Shown here: piece after piece, positions 52,220 to 61,467 of the stretch
Numbering within the stretch: position 1 is the stretch's first letter
How the letters are laid out: every line of letters begins with the position of its first letter
DNA from: JBMYRH01 sp049602155
GTDB taxonomy: Bacteria > Myxococcota_A > UBA9042 > PHBI01 > JBMYRH01
Length of the DNA stretch: 64,000 bases
NCBI GenBank assembly: GCA_049602155.1
Contig: JBMYRH010000008.1
Location: forward strand, 186,001-250,000
Direction: 5' to 3'
Translations under genes and position numbers: made by a program
Notes under the pieces: model-generated
Database searches by the model: none
What the model was told of the DNA's origin: nothing
What the model saw: the letters and a program-made list of their open reading frames with translations, nothing else

Positions 52220-54724
52220 TCAGCGGCGGAGGAGCTTCATCTGCGTGATGTTGACGAAGTTGGAGGGCGCTTGGCCACCTCCGGTAGATGCGTAGGGCGC
52301 GTAGTGGGCCAGGTAGCTCATGTTGAAGCCGTCGCTGAGGGTGACCTCGTAGCGCACCCCAGCCTCGAGGGTCACGCTCACGAAGCTGCTGTCACTCCAC
52401 GTGGCCCAGCTTCCGCGTTGCGGCATGACCAGTGGACCCTCGCCGACGACGGCCCCGGAGGGTTCGCGCACCGTGACCCACTTGGTCGCGCAGGTGATCC
52501 CCGAGGACACCGAGCCCGATCCGTTGCCGTACACGGCTTGGAGCAGGTGGGCGCCGCCCTCGGTCGGGATCAGGGTGACCTTGAGGGTGTCCCCTGGTGC
52601 TCCCCAGCCCTCGTAGTGTGGGCGCCCGTACTGCGTGGACCACGTGCCGCCCTCGACTGCGAAGGCCTCGGCCTCGAGCGTGACGACCGAGCCGGGCACC
52701 CAGGTACACTGAGGTGGGGTGGGCTGTGAGGCGTGGCCGGACGCCGTGAGGACAGCCCGCACGGTGTAGCAGACCCCCGGTTCACCGACGTATGGCGAGC
52801 TGGCGTCTTGGGCGAGCAAGAGGCCGTCTCCCCAGACCTCAAATGTCGTCCCCGCTTCGCCGCTGAAGGTCAGCGTCGTCCCCTCAAGGGATAGCGCCGG
52901 CTCTTGGGGGGCGTAGAGGTTCTCCCAGGCGCTGGGGTCGACCTCGGTGAGCGAGCCGCCTGTAGCCAAATCGGCGCTGACCGTGACTGCGCCCTGCGTC
53001 ACCCAGCCTGGGGGGGGGGCCCCCTGGAGCGAGAGCGTGACGTCGATGAGTTCCCCTCTGAGGGGGAAGTTATGGAGCGTCGCGCCGTCCCAGCTTTCGT
53101 CTGTGACGAAGGGGGTGAAGCGGACGCCTTCACTGGAGGCCTCCATGCCGAATACGCCACGGACAATGGCACCCAAGAAGCCCGCGACGGACCAGAGCTG
53201 CCGCCGGCTGTTGATGACTGGCCCTGAGAACACGCCGTCTTCGACGTAGCTGTCTCCGGTTAGAAACTCGAGGTTCTCCATGTGGGAGAGGTGCTTGGCG
53301 GCACCCGTGATCAGGGCGCTCAGGCTAGCGTTAAATGCCTGGGCGTTGCCTCCAGCACGGGCGGCGAGCGCCGCATAGGCGGTCACAAAGGGCCAGGACG
53401 CGCGGTTGTGATAGATCGGGGTGAAAGGTTGCTGCGGCCAAATGACCGGTGGACCTCCTTGAGCAAAGGGGTACGTAGCGATGGCCTCGGGGTGAGTGCC
53501 TAAGTCGAGCACGGCGAGGGCGTTGCCCAGGAGATCCCAGCGCTCAGGAGCCGAGCCGTCGAGGGTCGTCCCGAGGTAGCTGAGGTAGCGTTCACCATCC
53601 CAGAAGGCGACCTCAATTGCGGCGCGGAGCGCTGCGGCCTCTGGGTGATCGATCGCGGTGAGGAGCGCGAGGTGGGCGAGGTTGGTCGAGAGCGACTTCG
53701 ACATCGCGATGTGCACAGTGTCGGACGCGGTCCATGTGGCGTAGGACTGCTCACGCCAGTCGAGGAAGCTCGTCTCACCGCGGTAGAGCCCGTCGGCTGG
53801 GTCGAAGAGGTATGGACGGTCCTGTTGAGCCGTCTGTGTCATCGCGTCGAGGGCCTGGGCGTGGAAGGGATCAGCGGGGTCGAGGAAGGGAGCGAGGGCT
53901 TGGGCACCTCGGGCCCAGACCACGCGGTCGCTCGACACCGGCCAGGACCCCCCTGACCCTGTGTCTTGGACGATCTGTTGCCCGTCGCCTTGCTTCGTGT
54001 CACTCAGCTTAAAGGCCAGCGATGCCTTCGAGCGTTCAGGCGCAAGCCAAGCGAGCCCGAGGTCGACGCTGTAGGCGATGTCTCGCGTCCACACCCAGGA
54101 CCATTGCTCCCCCGTGGTGAAGCACGGGCAGGGCTGAGGGCTTGAAAACGAGCCATCGCTCACGGCCTCCACCGCGTTTTGGTGGGCCTCATCGACGGCG
54201 AGCGCGAAGAGCGCGTCGACGAGCACGTCGCCGCTTCGGAGCAGCGTCATGCCTTCGACCTCCTCCACGGTCACGCTCTGCGCATCGCCCGTCACAGAGC
54301 TTGTCGATGTCATGGTGTACCGGCGGACGAGCGCCCCGATGGGCGTCACCTCCACGTCGACCGTGAAGTCTCCAAAGGTGTAGCTCGTTTGAAACGGCGC
54401 GGGGACGACGTCGGTGGTCGATGTGTCCTCGGGTACAGGCGCGATATCGTGGTCGCCTGGAGGGGCATCTGAGAAGGTGTCTGAGGTGTCGGCGATTGAG
54501 GACGTGTCGGCGGGGCCGACGGGGGGAGACGCGTCGTCGTTCACGACCGCCTGGGTGTCGGGTGCCGTATCTGACGCGCCCTCATCGCGGACGGCGTCCA
54601 TGGACGGCGGGGATTGAACGGCCGTGCGCGCGGCGTCCGGGATACGAGGGTCGACCTCTGCGGGGCTGCATCCAAGGGGCATGAGGAGGCACAATGCACT
54701 GGCGATTCGAACGAGAGGTCTCAT
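52220..54724 (-). CDS. Lipoprotein with six-hairpin glycosidase-like domain and C-terminal carbohydrate-binding-like domain
   Basis: 834 residues from the ATG at 54724. LCLLMPLGC is a lipobox, followed by a long acidic linker. The middle (about 200-600) is an (alpha/alpha)6-barrel-like region: GEQWSWVWTRDIAYSVDLGLAWL has the WxRD motif of glycosidases of the GH63/GH15/amylo-glucosidase group, then ASWPFVTAYAALAARAGG and GPVINSRRQLWSVAGFLGAI. C-terminal beta domains end in VVTLEAEAF and GEGPLVMPQRGSW (CBM6/CBM35-like). It would act on glycans outside the cell. The exact family and sugar are not determined; GH63-like and GH78-like are options. Confidence 0.7.
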   Translation of the reverse strand: MRPLVRIASALCLLMPLGCSPAEVDPRIPDAARTAVQSPPSMDAVRDEGASDTAPDTQAVVNDDASPPVGPADTSSIADTSDTFSDAPPGDHDIAPVPEDTSTTDVVPAPFQTSYTFGDFTVDVEVTPIGALVRRYTMTSTSSVTGDAQSVTVEEVEGMTLLRSGDVLVDALFALAVDEAHQNAVEAVSDGSFSSPQPCPCFTTGEQWSWVWTRDIAYSVDLGLAWLAPERSKASLAFKLSDTKQGDGQQIVQDTGSGGSWPVSSDRVVWARGAQALAPFLDPADPFHAQALDAMTQTAQQDRPYLFDPADGLYRGETSFLDWREQSYATWTASDTVHIAMSKSLSTNLAHLALLTAIDHPEAAALRAAIEVAFWDGERYLSYLGTTLDGSAPERWDLLGNALAVLDLGTHPEAIATYPFAQGGPPVIWPQQPFTPIYHNRASWPFVTAYAALAARAGGNAQAFNASLSALITGAAKHLSHMENLEFLTGDSYVEDGVFSGPVINSRRQLWSVAGFLGAIVRGVFGMEASSEGVRFTPFVTDESWDGATLHNFPLRGELIDVTLSLQGAPPPGWVTQGAVTVSADLATGGSLTEVDPSAWENLYAPQEPALSLEGTTLTFSGEAGTTFEVWGDGLLLAQDASSPYVGEPGVCYTVRAVLTASGHASQPTPPQCTWVPGSVVTLEAEAFAVEGGTWSTQYGRPHYEGWGAPGDTLKVTLIPTEGGAHLLQAVYGNGSGSVSSGITCATKWVTVREPSGAVVGEGPLVMPQRGSWATWSDSSFVSVTLEAGVRYEVTLSDGFNMSYLAHYAPYASTGGGQAPSNFVNITQMKLLRR

Positions 54725-54832
54725 GACCCAAGGGTATGCGCCGGGTTCCCGGGCGAGCAAGGGCCACCGCTTGAAGGGCGCTCCCGTTCGCCCCGACTCG
54801 CATCGCGCAGAGGTGGGGGCTAGGTTGCCCCG

Positions 54833-55354
54833 GTGGCACCCGCCGGACTGCTTGTCCCGCGAGGCCCGCACCGTCACGCGCCTCTGGACGCATTCCTCCT
54901 CGACTTACCCTCAGAGTCCAATCACACACACGGCTATGGCGACGCCCAGCGACTGGGGCCGAGCGCGCCCCTCGGAGCCCTCATCGCGCTCTTTGAGGCT
55001 CAACATCAGGGGACAGGCTGGGCACCCGGGTGGGGGCCTCTGACGACCTCGTTTTGGGATGAGGCGGGAGCGCTCCGCAGGGTAATCAATCTGCATCATC
55101 ACCTCACCCCGGCTCTCAAGGAATTCGGTGGTCACATCGGTTAGTCGGTGGCCCCGTTGTCGCGACGTCGAGGCATCGCGACCGCGATGCTGCGGGGTGC
55201 CTTGAGCCACTGCCGGTCCCTCGGGGCGACCCGAGTGCTCCTGACCCGTGATGCAGATAATCAGGGCTCAGCGCGGGCCACTGAGGTCAACAGTGGGCGA
55301 CTTGAGCGTGAGGCCCGGCATGAGGTGACACAGCGCGTGACCCGATGGTACTGA
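54833..55354 (+). pseudogene. GNAT acetyltransferase split by an in-frame amber codon
   Basis: One frame from GTG 54833 to TGA 55352-55354 encodes a normal GNAT domain interrupted by TAG at 55142-55144. Before the stop it reads TTSFWDEAGALRRVINLHHHLTPALKEFGGHIG. After it come S-V-A-P-L-S-RRRGIATAMLRGAL and LLTRDADNQGSARATEVNSG. Intact family members read GGHIGYxVRPxxRRxGxAT, so TAG sits exactly where Tyr (TAC/TAT) is expected, a one-base change. Either a true inactivating mutation, a read error, or readthrough. It is divergent from the glycosidase-like gene. Confidence 0.78.
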
Positions 55355-55431
55355 ATCTAGGTGTCCGTCTGGCGGACAGTGGTGCCTCTCAGCACCTAGT
55401 GGCTGCCCCTTCGATGTGTACAGGAGTGGAA

Positions 55432-56661
55432 GTGAAGCGCCTCATCGTCATCGCCGTGTCCGGTCTTCTGCTGACAGGGGGGACAGGCTGCGAGGAGTCC
55501 GCGCCCCCCTCGGTCGTTGCAGATGACGCGTCGGTGGCAGATCCACTTGAAGGAGACACCGAGGACATCGCGGCGAGCGACGGGGCTCACGGAGGTTTAG
55601 CGCCCGGGGATCCGTGGGAGGAGGGGCCTTACGCACCTGGCCACACGACGGTGATGCTCTTGGATGATGCGCGTGAGCGCTTATTGACCGTGGAGGTTTG
55701 GTACCCCAGCCAAGGGAGCGAGTCAGAGGTGGCGCCGACCGAGACCTTTGAGGCCGAGGCGGCCCCAAGGGCGACCTTGGCCGATCTGCTTGAGGTTGCC
55801 CCGGATGGCTGCCCGACGCGGTTCATTGGGGCGGCGCGAGACGCTTCGCCGTACCCGGGCCTTGGTGCGCTGCCCTTGGCCGTCTTCAGCCACTGCATGA
55901 ATTGCGGCCGATACGCCTCGTTCTCTTTGGCTGAGAGGTTGGCGAGTCACGGCATGGTCGTGCTGGCGGCCGATCATGCAGGCCCCTTGCCGTTCGTTGA
56001 GGGAGCTCAGGGAGAGCCTCTTGAGTCCGAGCAACTGGATGTGAGGGCGGCCGACGTCAGCGCGCTCATCGACGCGGCGATAGGTGGAGAGGTCTTTGCG
56101 GCCTCTGAGGTGCTCGCGGGGCTCTCCGTGGATCCCGAACACATCGGCGCTTACGGGCACAGCTTTGGCTCGGTGACTGTTGGTCGCGCCGCACAGGGCG
56201 ATACGCGAATCCGGGCGGCGGCTGGCCTCGCGGCGCCGATGGCGAGTCTGTTTTTCCCAAGCGTGACGATGGCGGGCATCACGGTGCCACTCCTGATGGT
56301 GTTGGCCGAGGAGGACAACAGCATCATGGAGATCGGCAATGGGTTTCTGCGGGACAACGTCGCCGAGGCGAACCCACCGGTGTGGCGAGTCGACATCGCG
56401 GACGCTGGGCATTGGTCGATCTCGGACGTTTGCGGGTTGACCGAGGCCTTCATGGCAGGGTGCGGCGCGGGCGAGCGGCACTCCGAGGGCCGAACAGGGG
56501 AGGCCTTTGAATTCCTCCCATCAGTCGAGGGTATCGGCATCGTTCAGCGCTACCTGACGACCTTCATGCTGGCTCATGCCGCAGGTGATGAGGGGGCGAT
56601 GGCCCTCCTTGAGGCGCTGCCGGAACAGAGCGGTGTGAGCGTCACTGTGCGCTTGAACTGA
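55432..56661 (+). CDS. Alpha/beta-hydrolase lipoprotein, PAF-acetylhydrolase-like
   Basis: 409 residues from GTG 55432, with AGGAG five bases upstream. The lipobox is LLTGGTGC. An acidic linker precedes a hydrolase domain: GPYAPGHTTVMLLDDARERLLTVEVWYPSQG, the oxyanion region LAVFSHCMNCGRYASFSLAERLASHG, the nucleophile elbow IGAYGHSFGSVT (GHSFG) and the C-terminal His in DAGHWSISD. This matches platelet-activating-factor acetylhydrolase-like and dienelactone-type hydrolases. An ester or lipid substrate at the outer membrane is likely but not known. The earlier ATG at 55345 overlaps the GNAT frame and lacks a ribosome-binding site. Confidence 0.85.
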   Translation: MKRLIVIAVSGLLLTGGTGCEESAPPSVVADDASVADPLEGDTEDIAASDGAHGGLAPGDPWEEGPYAPGHTTVMLLDDARERLLTVEVWYPSQGSESEVAPTETFEAEAAPRATLADLLEVAPDGCPTRFIGAARDASPYPGLGALPLAVFSHCMNCGRYASFSLAERLASHGMVVLAADHAGPLPFVEGAQGEPLESEQLDVRAADVSALIDAAIGGEVFAASEVLAGLSVDPEHIGAYGHSFGSVTVGRAAQGDTRIRAAAGLAAPMASLFFPSVTMAGITVPLLMVLAEEDNSIMEIGNGFLRDNVAEANPPVWRVDIADAGHWSISDVCGLTEAFMAGCGAGERHSEGRTGEAFEFLPSVEGIGIVQRYLTTFMLAHAAGDEGAMALLEALPEQSGVSVTVRLN

Positions 56662-56778
56662 TCGAGAGGGCGCGCTGAGTCGGGGGGCCCCGGGGTCGAA
56701 GCCTGTCGCCGACAAAGGGCTCGCAGGTTATGCGGCGGAAGCTCTATACTGCTTCAGCTTAGTGACCAAGGCATTGGT

Positions 56779-57819
56779 ATGGCTCCTGCCCTCGCACGAA
56801 CGCTCGCTGCACTCTGTGTGCTCGCCGTGCCGGCCTGTGTGGAGGGGACGCCCGCGGGGGCTTCGCACAACGATGCGACCACCGAGTCGATGGCGGACGG
56901 CGACGTTGAGGCGCCGGCAGGGTCTGAGCTCGCGACGACCTATGACTTTATCGTCTCCGAGCTCAACCTCTACTACCCAGAGGGCCTCACGGCATCGACG
57001 GAAGAGGCGACGAACCCCTGCGGCCTCGACCTGCAGACGGACAACAGCGTCTATGAGCCGCTTAACATCGAGGGGCTCGAGGTCGATGGGTTTGACCTCG
57101 ACGGGGCAGACACGGCGGGTGACGGGCCCTGCGCGCACAACGACTTCCACAGCGGGGATGGTCGATCGGGCATCGACTTCGCGTTCATCCACGTGATTGA
57201 CCAGATTCGCCCAGCGCGGCCAGGCCAGACCATCGAGGTCGTCTTGGAGTCCGCGCCCGCCCAGGGCCTCGTTCGCATCGCGATGCGGGTGTCCGGGGTG
57301 GACGACCTTGTGAATGACGATGAGGTGGAGGTCTTGGTGACGACGACCATCGACGGGCCCATGTTAGGGACCGACGGGAGGATCATCGCGGGCAGCTCGG
57401 TCACCAGCCACGCGGACCCAGCCTTCCGCTCCTATTTCACGGGGGAGATCAGGGACGGCGTGCTGACCGCTGGGCCGGGCGATGTCACCGTCGGAGAGGT
57501 GAATTTCTTGGTCGTCGAGGATCGCGTGATTCGCCTCAAGGACGCGATGGTCCGGGCGACCTTCGCGCAGCGGCCCAATGGTCTGTGGGACGCCGATGCG
57601 GTCTTGGCGGGCTGGTGGCGACGCGAAGACATCGTCCACGCGATCGGCGAGGCCATCTTGGCTATCGGGAGCAACCCCGGGGAGCTTGAGTGCGTGTTGG
57701 ACGCGCACTTAGACCACGCCACCGATGGTGAGACGTGCGATGCCATGTCGATGATGTTCAGGGTACGCGCGGTCTCGGGGTTCATTACAGGGCTCGAACC
57801 TCAGGATGGAGGGCCCTAG
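56779..57819 (+). CDS. Lipoprotein of unknown function, first gene of DUF1592/DUF1552 trio
   Basis: 346 residues. The signal LAALCVLAVPAC is a lipobox. The mature protein is beta-rich: TTYDFIVSELNLYYPEGL, GIDFAFIHVIDQI, EVNFLVVEDRVIRLKDAMVRATF. Four mature cysteines (NPCGLDL, GDGPC, ELECVLDA and ETCDA) could make disulfides. I do not recognise the family. A TATACT at 56745-56750 may be a -10 element, but the -35 is not clear. It overlaps the next frame near its stop; the genes are likely cotranscribed and the product probably works with the downstream pair. Confidence 0.72.
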   Translation: MAPALARTLAALCVLAVPACVEGTPAGASHNDATTESMADGDVEAPAGSELATTYDFIVSELNLYYPEGLTASTEEATNPCGLDLQTDNSVYEPLNIEGLEVDGFDLDGADTAGDGPCAHNDFHSGDGRSGIDFAFIHVIDQIRPARPGQTIEVVLESAPAQGLVRIAMRVSGVDDLVNDDEVEVLVTTTIDGPMLGTDGRIIAGSSVTSHADPAFRSYFTGEIRDGVLTAGPGDVTVGEVNFLVVEDRVIRLKDAMVRATFAQRPNGLWDADAVLAGWWRREDIVHAIGEAILAIGSNPGELECVLDAHLDHATDGETCDAMSMMFRVRAVSGFITGLEPQDGGP

Positions 57820-57820
57820 C

Positions 57821-59536
57821 GTGATGCGATCGGGTTCAGAGCGGCTGGGGTGGTGCGCCGGGATGTTGGCGACGCTGCTCGTCGGGTGCACAGAGGTTGG
57901 GGGCGACATGGTCTCCATGGACGTCGCGCCCGCAGGAGAGACAGTGGTGACTCCGCCCGAGCCAGTAGCAGCACCGAGTGAGCCTGCAGCCCAGTTGGCT
58001 GACTACGTTCCGGGTCCGATGGCGATGCGGCGGCTGACTCGCGCGCAGTATGTGACCAGCGTAAAGGCGATCTTTGGCGATGACGTCGACGTGTTAGTCC
58101 CCACCGAGGTCGACTTACCCGTCGAGGGGCTCTACTCAGTCGGGGGGAGCGCCACGTCCGTGACCCCTGCAGGGATAGAGCGTTATGAACTCGCCGCGCG
58201 GCTGATCGCGGCCTATGCGCTCAGCGAGGAGCGGCGTGAAGAGTGGCTTTCGTGTGCGCCGGAGTCCGACATGGCAGCGGACGACAGTTGTGCGGAGGTG
58301 TTTGTCGAGGCGCTCGCGCCGCGCGTCCTGCGCCGCGCGCTGCGTGACGGAGAGACGGCGGCCTACGTGAGCCTCGCGGGGGCTGCGACCGAGGCCATGG
58401 AGAGCTTCTACGGCGGACTTGAAGCGGTGCTCTCTGCGTGGCTCCTGACCCCGGACTTCCTCTTCATCCAAGAGCGCGCAGCGCCCGAGGAGGCCACGTG
58501 GGGGCGGCTGTTGACCGGGGAGGCACTGGCCTCACGGTTGAGTTACTTCCTCTGGAACCAAGGGCCTGACGATGAGCTGATGAGTGCGGCGATGGCCGGT
58601 GAACTCGAGACGGAGCAGGGCTACCTGACGCAGCTCGACAGGCTCCTGGCGGACGGTGTGAGGCTTGAGGTCGGCGTCAGGGCCCTCTTCACAGATCTCT
58701 ATCATCTGGATGATTTGGCGGGCGTGACGAAGGATGCGAGCGCCTTTCCGCAGTTCACGAACAAGGTCCTCGTGGACGCGAAAGAGCAGACGCTGCGCAC
58801 GATCGTCGACCACCTCTTGGTACAGCGACGGGACTACCGAGGCCTCTTCACGACGCGGAAGACCTTCATGACCCGCAACCTGGGGCCGATCTATCAGGTC
58901 CCGGTCGCAGACGACTGGGAAGCTTATGAGTTCCCCGAGGGCGGGGCGCGCGCCGGGATCCTGAGCCACGTGAGCTTCTTGGCGCTGCACGCCCGAACTT
59001 CACGCTCCTCGCCGGTCCTGCGGGGGGAATTCGTCTTGGACAAGATCTTGTGTAACACGATCCCGCCGCCGCCGCCTGACGTGAACTTCGACACGCTTAC
59101 ACCGGGAGACCCGGCGGCGCCGACCGCTCGAGAGCGGCTCGCCGCGCATCGCATCGAGCCCTCGTGCGCTGGGTGCCATGACCTCATCGATCCTATCGGC
59201 CTCGCCTTAGAGAACTTCGACGCTATTGGCCAATTCAGGACCCATGAGGCGGGCGCTGAGATCGCCACCTATGGTCAGCTAGAGGGCATCTCGTACGACA
59301 ATGTGCAGGGCTTCTACACGGCACTTCACGACGCGCCAAGGGTCACCAAGTGCATGGTGAAGAAGCTCTACATGCACGCCGTTGGGCGCAAGGCAGTCTC
59401 TGACGAGTCCGAGGTCCTGACGGCGCTCGCGGGTGAGTTCGCGATGGCGGATTACGACTTCGTAGCGCTGATGAAGAACATCGCGCTGACCCATGGCTTC
59501 CGGGCGACCTCGGGCGCCAAGGAGGCCAGCGAATGA
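57821..59536 (+). CDS. DUF1592-family lipoprotein with one CxxCH heme motif
   Basis: 571 residues from GTG 57821 (GGAGGG seven bases upstream); ATG 57824 is also possible. Lipobox LATLLVGC. The sequence follows the DUF1587/DUF1592/DUF1588/DUF1585 array: MAMRRLTRAQYVTSVKAIFGDD, ALASRLSYFLWNQGPDDELMSAAMAGEL, FTTRKTFMTRNLGPIYQVP, GILSHVSFLALHARTSRSSPVLRGEFVLDKIL, then CAGCHDLIDPIGLALENFDAIGQFR with a c-type heme-binding CxxCH. These proteins are known from Planctomycetes and Myxococcota, paired with DUF1552; electron transfer is suspected. The stop overlaps the next start as ATGA. Confidence 0.88.
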   Translation: MMRSGSERLGWCAGMLATLLVGCTEVGGDMVSMDVAPAGETVVTPPEPVAAPSEPAAQLADYVPGPMAMRRLTRAQYVTSVKAIFGDDVDVLVPTEVDLPVEGLYSVGGSATSVTPAGIERYELAARLIAAYALSEERREEWLSCAPESDMAADDSCAEVFVEALAPRVLRRALRDGETAAYVSLAGAATEAMESFYGGLEAVLSAWLLTPDFLFIQERAAPEEATWGRLLTGEALASRLSYFLWNQGPDDELMSAAMAGELETEQGYLTQLDRLLADGVRLEVGVRALFTDLYHLDDLAGVTKDASAFPQFTNKVLVDAKEQTLRTIVDHLLVQRRDYRGLFTTRKTFMTRNLGPIYQVPVADDWEAYEFPEGGARAGILSHVSFLALHARTSRSSPVLRGEFVLDKILCNTIPPPPPDVNFDTLTPGDPAAPTARERLAAHRIEPSCAGCHDLIDPIGLALENFDAIGQFRTHEAGAEIATYGQLEGISYDNVQGFYTALHDAPRVTKCMVKKLYMHAVGRKAVSDESEVLTALAGEFAMADYDFVALMKNIALTHGFRATSGAKEASE

Positions 59537-60861
59537 GCATCAGCCGACGGCGCATGCTCAAGGGCATGCTGGGGGGCGTCGCGGTAGGGGTAGGGCTACC
59601 GCTCTTTGACTGCCTGTTCGACACCCATGGCGTGGCGCTCGCCGATGAGGGTTCTGCGCCAGTCCGCTTTGGGACGTGGTTCTGGGGCTGTGGCATTAAC
59701 CCGGAACGCTGGGTCCCCAGCGTGGACGGCGTGGGCTATGACCGCCCCGTGGAATTGGCGATGGCTGTCGGGGGCTTCCAAGACAAGATCTCGGTCTTGA
59801 CGGGGTTCGACACGCCACTCAATGGACGAAACAATTTCCCCCACTACTCGCCGCCAATCGTGACCCTGACCGGGGACTCTCCCATCGATGCGTCTCATGT
59901 GCCGAGGGGCACCTTTGACACGGCCATCGCGGACATCATCGGGACCTCGACGCGCTTCCGTGCGCTCGACATCACCGCCGACGCGAAGGACAGCGCGTGG
60001 AGCGCTATGGGAGCGGGCGGAGTGGCCCCTGCGATGAACTCGCCGCTGGCGCTCTACCAGCGGATCTTTGGAGAGGGCTTTCAGCTCGGAGGCGATGGGT
60101 TCACACCAGACCCCGCAGTCATGGTGCGCAAGAGTGTGCTCTCGGCGGTGCTCGAGGAGAGCAAGCGGCTGGAGCAAGAACTCGGGAGCCATGACCGGCA
60201 GCGGCTCGACCAATACTTCACCTCGGTGCGTCAACTTGAGACGCAGCTGGACGTCATGCTCTCGGAGCCGCCGGACCTCCCCTCCTGTTACGCTCCTGAG
60301 GCGCCTTCGGGGGGCCAAGTCGGCCAAGAGGTTGAGCAGGTGGTCAAGGGCCACAACCTGATGGTCGACCTCTTGGCGCTTGCGTTGGCGTGCGACCAGA
60401 GCCGCGTCTTCAACATCAACCTGTGGCGCCTCTTTACCGATGTGTACTTTGAAGGAGAAGAGGTCGGCTATCATCAGCTGACACACGATGAGAGTGTCGA
60501 CGAGGCGCTAGGCTATCAGCCACTCAGCCAGCGGTTCTTTGTGAAGGGGATGGCGTGCTGGCAGCATCTGTTGTCCGCTTTGGATGACATCCAAGAGGGA
60601 GACGCGACGTTGCTCGATAACCTCACCGTGTTTGCGCATTCGGGCACCGAGTTCTCAAAACAACACGGCGTCCAGAACATCCCAATGATGGTGGCTGGAG
60701 GCGGGGGAGGTCGGATTCAGACCGGGCGTCATATCCGCGGCGGTGCATCATCGACTTCTCGAGTGGCGCTGACCCTTCAACAGGCGTTTGGTGTCCCTGT
60801 GAGCACGTGGGGCGTTGGGGACAATGAGACGAGCGCCCCGGTGCTCGACTTGCTTCCCTAG
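59533..60861 (+). CDS. DUF1552-family protein with Tat signal
   Basis: 442 residues, start ATG 59533 overlapping the previous stop. The N-terminus SRRRMLKGMLGGVAVGVGLP has the twin-arginine motif, so it is likely folded before export. RFGTWFWGCGINPERWVP and SVLTGFDTPLNG, then HSGTEFSKQHGVQNIPMMVAGGGGG, match DUF1552, a family related to DUF1501 and possibly to sulfatase/phosphatase-fold proteins. Tat export suggests a bound cofactor or metal. It is always found next to DUF1592 proteins; together they may form an extracytoplasmic enzyme. Function is not known. Confidence 0.9.
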   Translation: MSISRRRMLKGMLGGVAVGVGLPLFDCLFDTHGVALADEGSAPVRFGTWFWGCGINPERWVPSVDGVGYDRPVELAMAVGGFQDKISVLTGFDTPLNGRNNFPHYSPPIVTLTGDSPIDASHVPRGTFDTAIADIIGTSTRFRALDITADAKDSAWSAMGAGGVAPAMNSPLALYQRIFGEGFQLGGDGFTPDPAVMVRKSVLSAVLEESKRLEQELGSHDRQRLDQYFTSVRQLETQLDVMLSEPPDLPSCYAPEAPSGGQVGQEVEQVVKGHNLMVDLLALALACDQSRVFNINLWRLFTDVYFEGEEVGYHQLTHDESVDEALGYQPLSQRFFVKGMACWQHLLSALDDIQEGDATLLDNLTVFAHSGTEFSKQHGVQNIPMMVAGGGGGRIQTGRHIRGGASSTSRVALTLQQAFGVPVSTWGVGDNETSAPVLDLLP

Positions 60862-60887
60862 GTCACTCGGGTTCGGGAGCCTCACCC

Positions 60888-61415
60888 CTATGGCACGTGG
60901 AGCGCACGGACATCGAGCTCGAGACCTGTGTGCCATGGGATGCTCTGCTTGAGTTGCCATGGGGCGTCTTCTTCGTCCTCTTCCCAGATCACCCGTGTCT
61001 CGACGCGGAGCTCGCCTCCCGAGCGCGTGACAGCCACCTCACGCCCACCCCCTGCATACCAGCAGACCAGGTGGAGCAGCGTACGCTCGGGATCGTCGAC
61101 ATCGTGGCGTGCATCACAGGTGCCGGTGACGTCGCCGACCAGCGTCGTCCCTGTCGGATCCTCCGGGGCCCCCTCAAGGGCCGTGATCCGGGTCTGTGGT
61201 ACCTCAGTGTCGCCCTCAAAGGCGTCGCCGATGCGCTGATGTACGATGGTGAGCCTCAGCTTGGAGCCGCTTGTGTGTGTCTGGGCGGTGTGCTCAAGGT
61301 GCTCCAAAGAGAGCGCGGACGCACCCTCTCCCGACGTGATTTGGGTGGTCGCACAGCCAGAGGTGACGATGAGCGCGATGAGCAGAGAGAGCAGGAAGGG
61401 GCGTATCATGAGCAT
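60888..61415 (-). CDS. Small lipoprotein of unknown function
   Basis: 175 residues. ATG 61415 (or M3 at 61409). LLSLLIALIVTSGC is a lipobox. The mature part is beta-rich with a central pair of Cys (TGTCDARH and HLVCWYAGGG) likely disulfide-bonded. Acidic stretch EEDEEDAPW near the end. No family recognised. Convergent with the DUF1552 gene, with 26 bases between. The next lipoprotein gene upstream is on the same strand, so the two may be cotranscribed. Confidence 0.62.
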   Translation of the reverse strand: MLMIRPFLLSLLIALIVTSGCATTQITSGEGASALSLEHLEHTAQTHTSGSKLRLTIVHQRIGDAFEGDTEVPQTRITALEGAPEDPTGTTLVGDVTGTCDARHDVDDPERTLLHLVCWYAGGGREVAVTRSGGELRVETRVIWEEDEEDAPWQLKQSIPWHTGLELDVRALHVP

Positions 61416-61467
61416 TGGGGGGACCCAGGTCAGCGCTCTTCCAGTGAGGGCGAGCAGTCGCGCTAGG

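Noticed and set aside
54624..55043. A 139-codon plus-strand frame upstream of the GNAT pseudogene
   Set aside because: Arg/Pro/Gly-rich, no motif, and it overlaps the GNAT frame that has clear family motifs.
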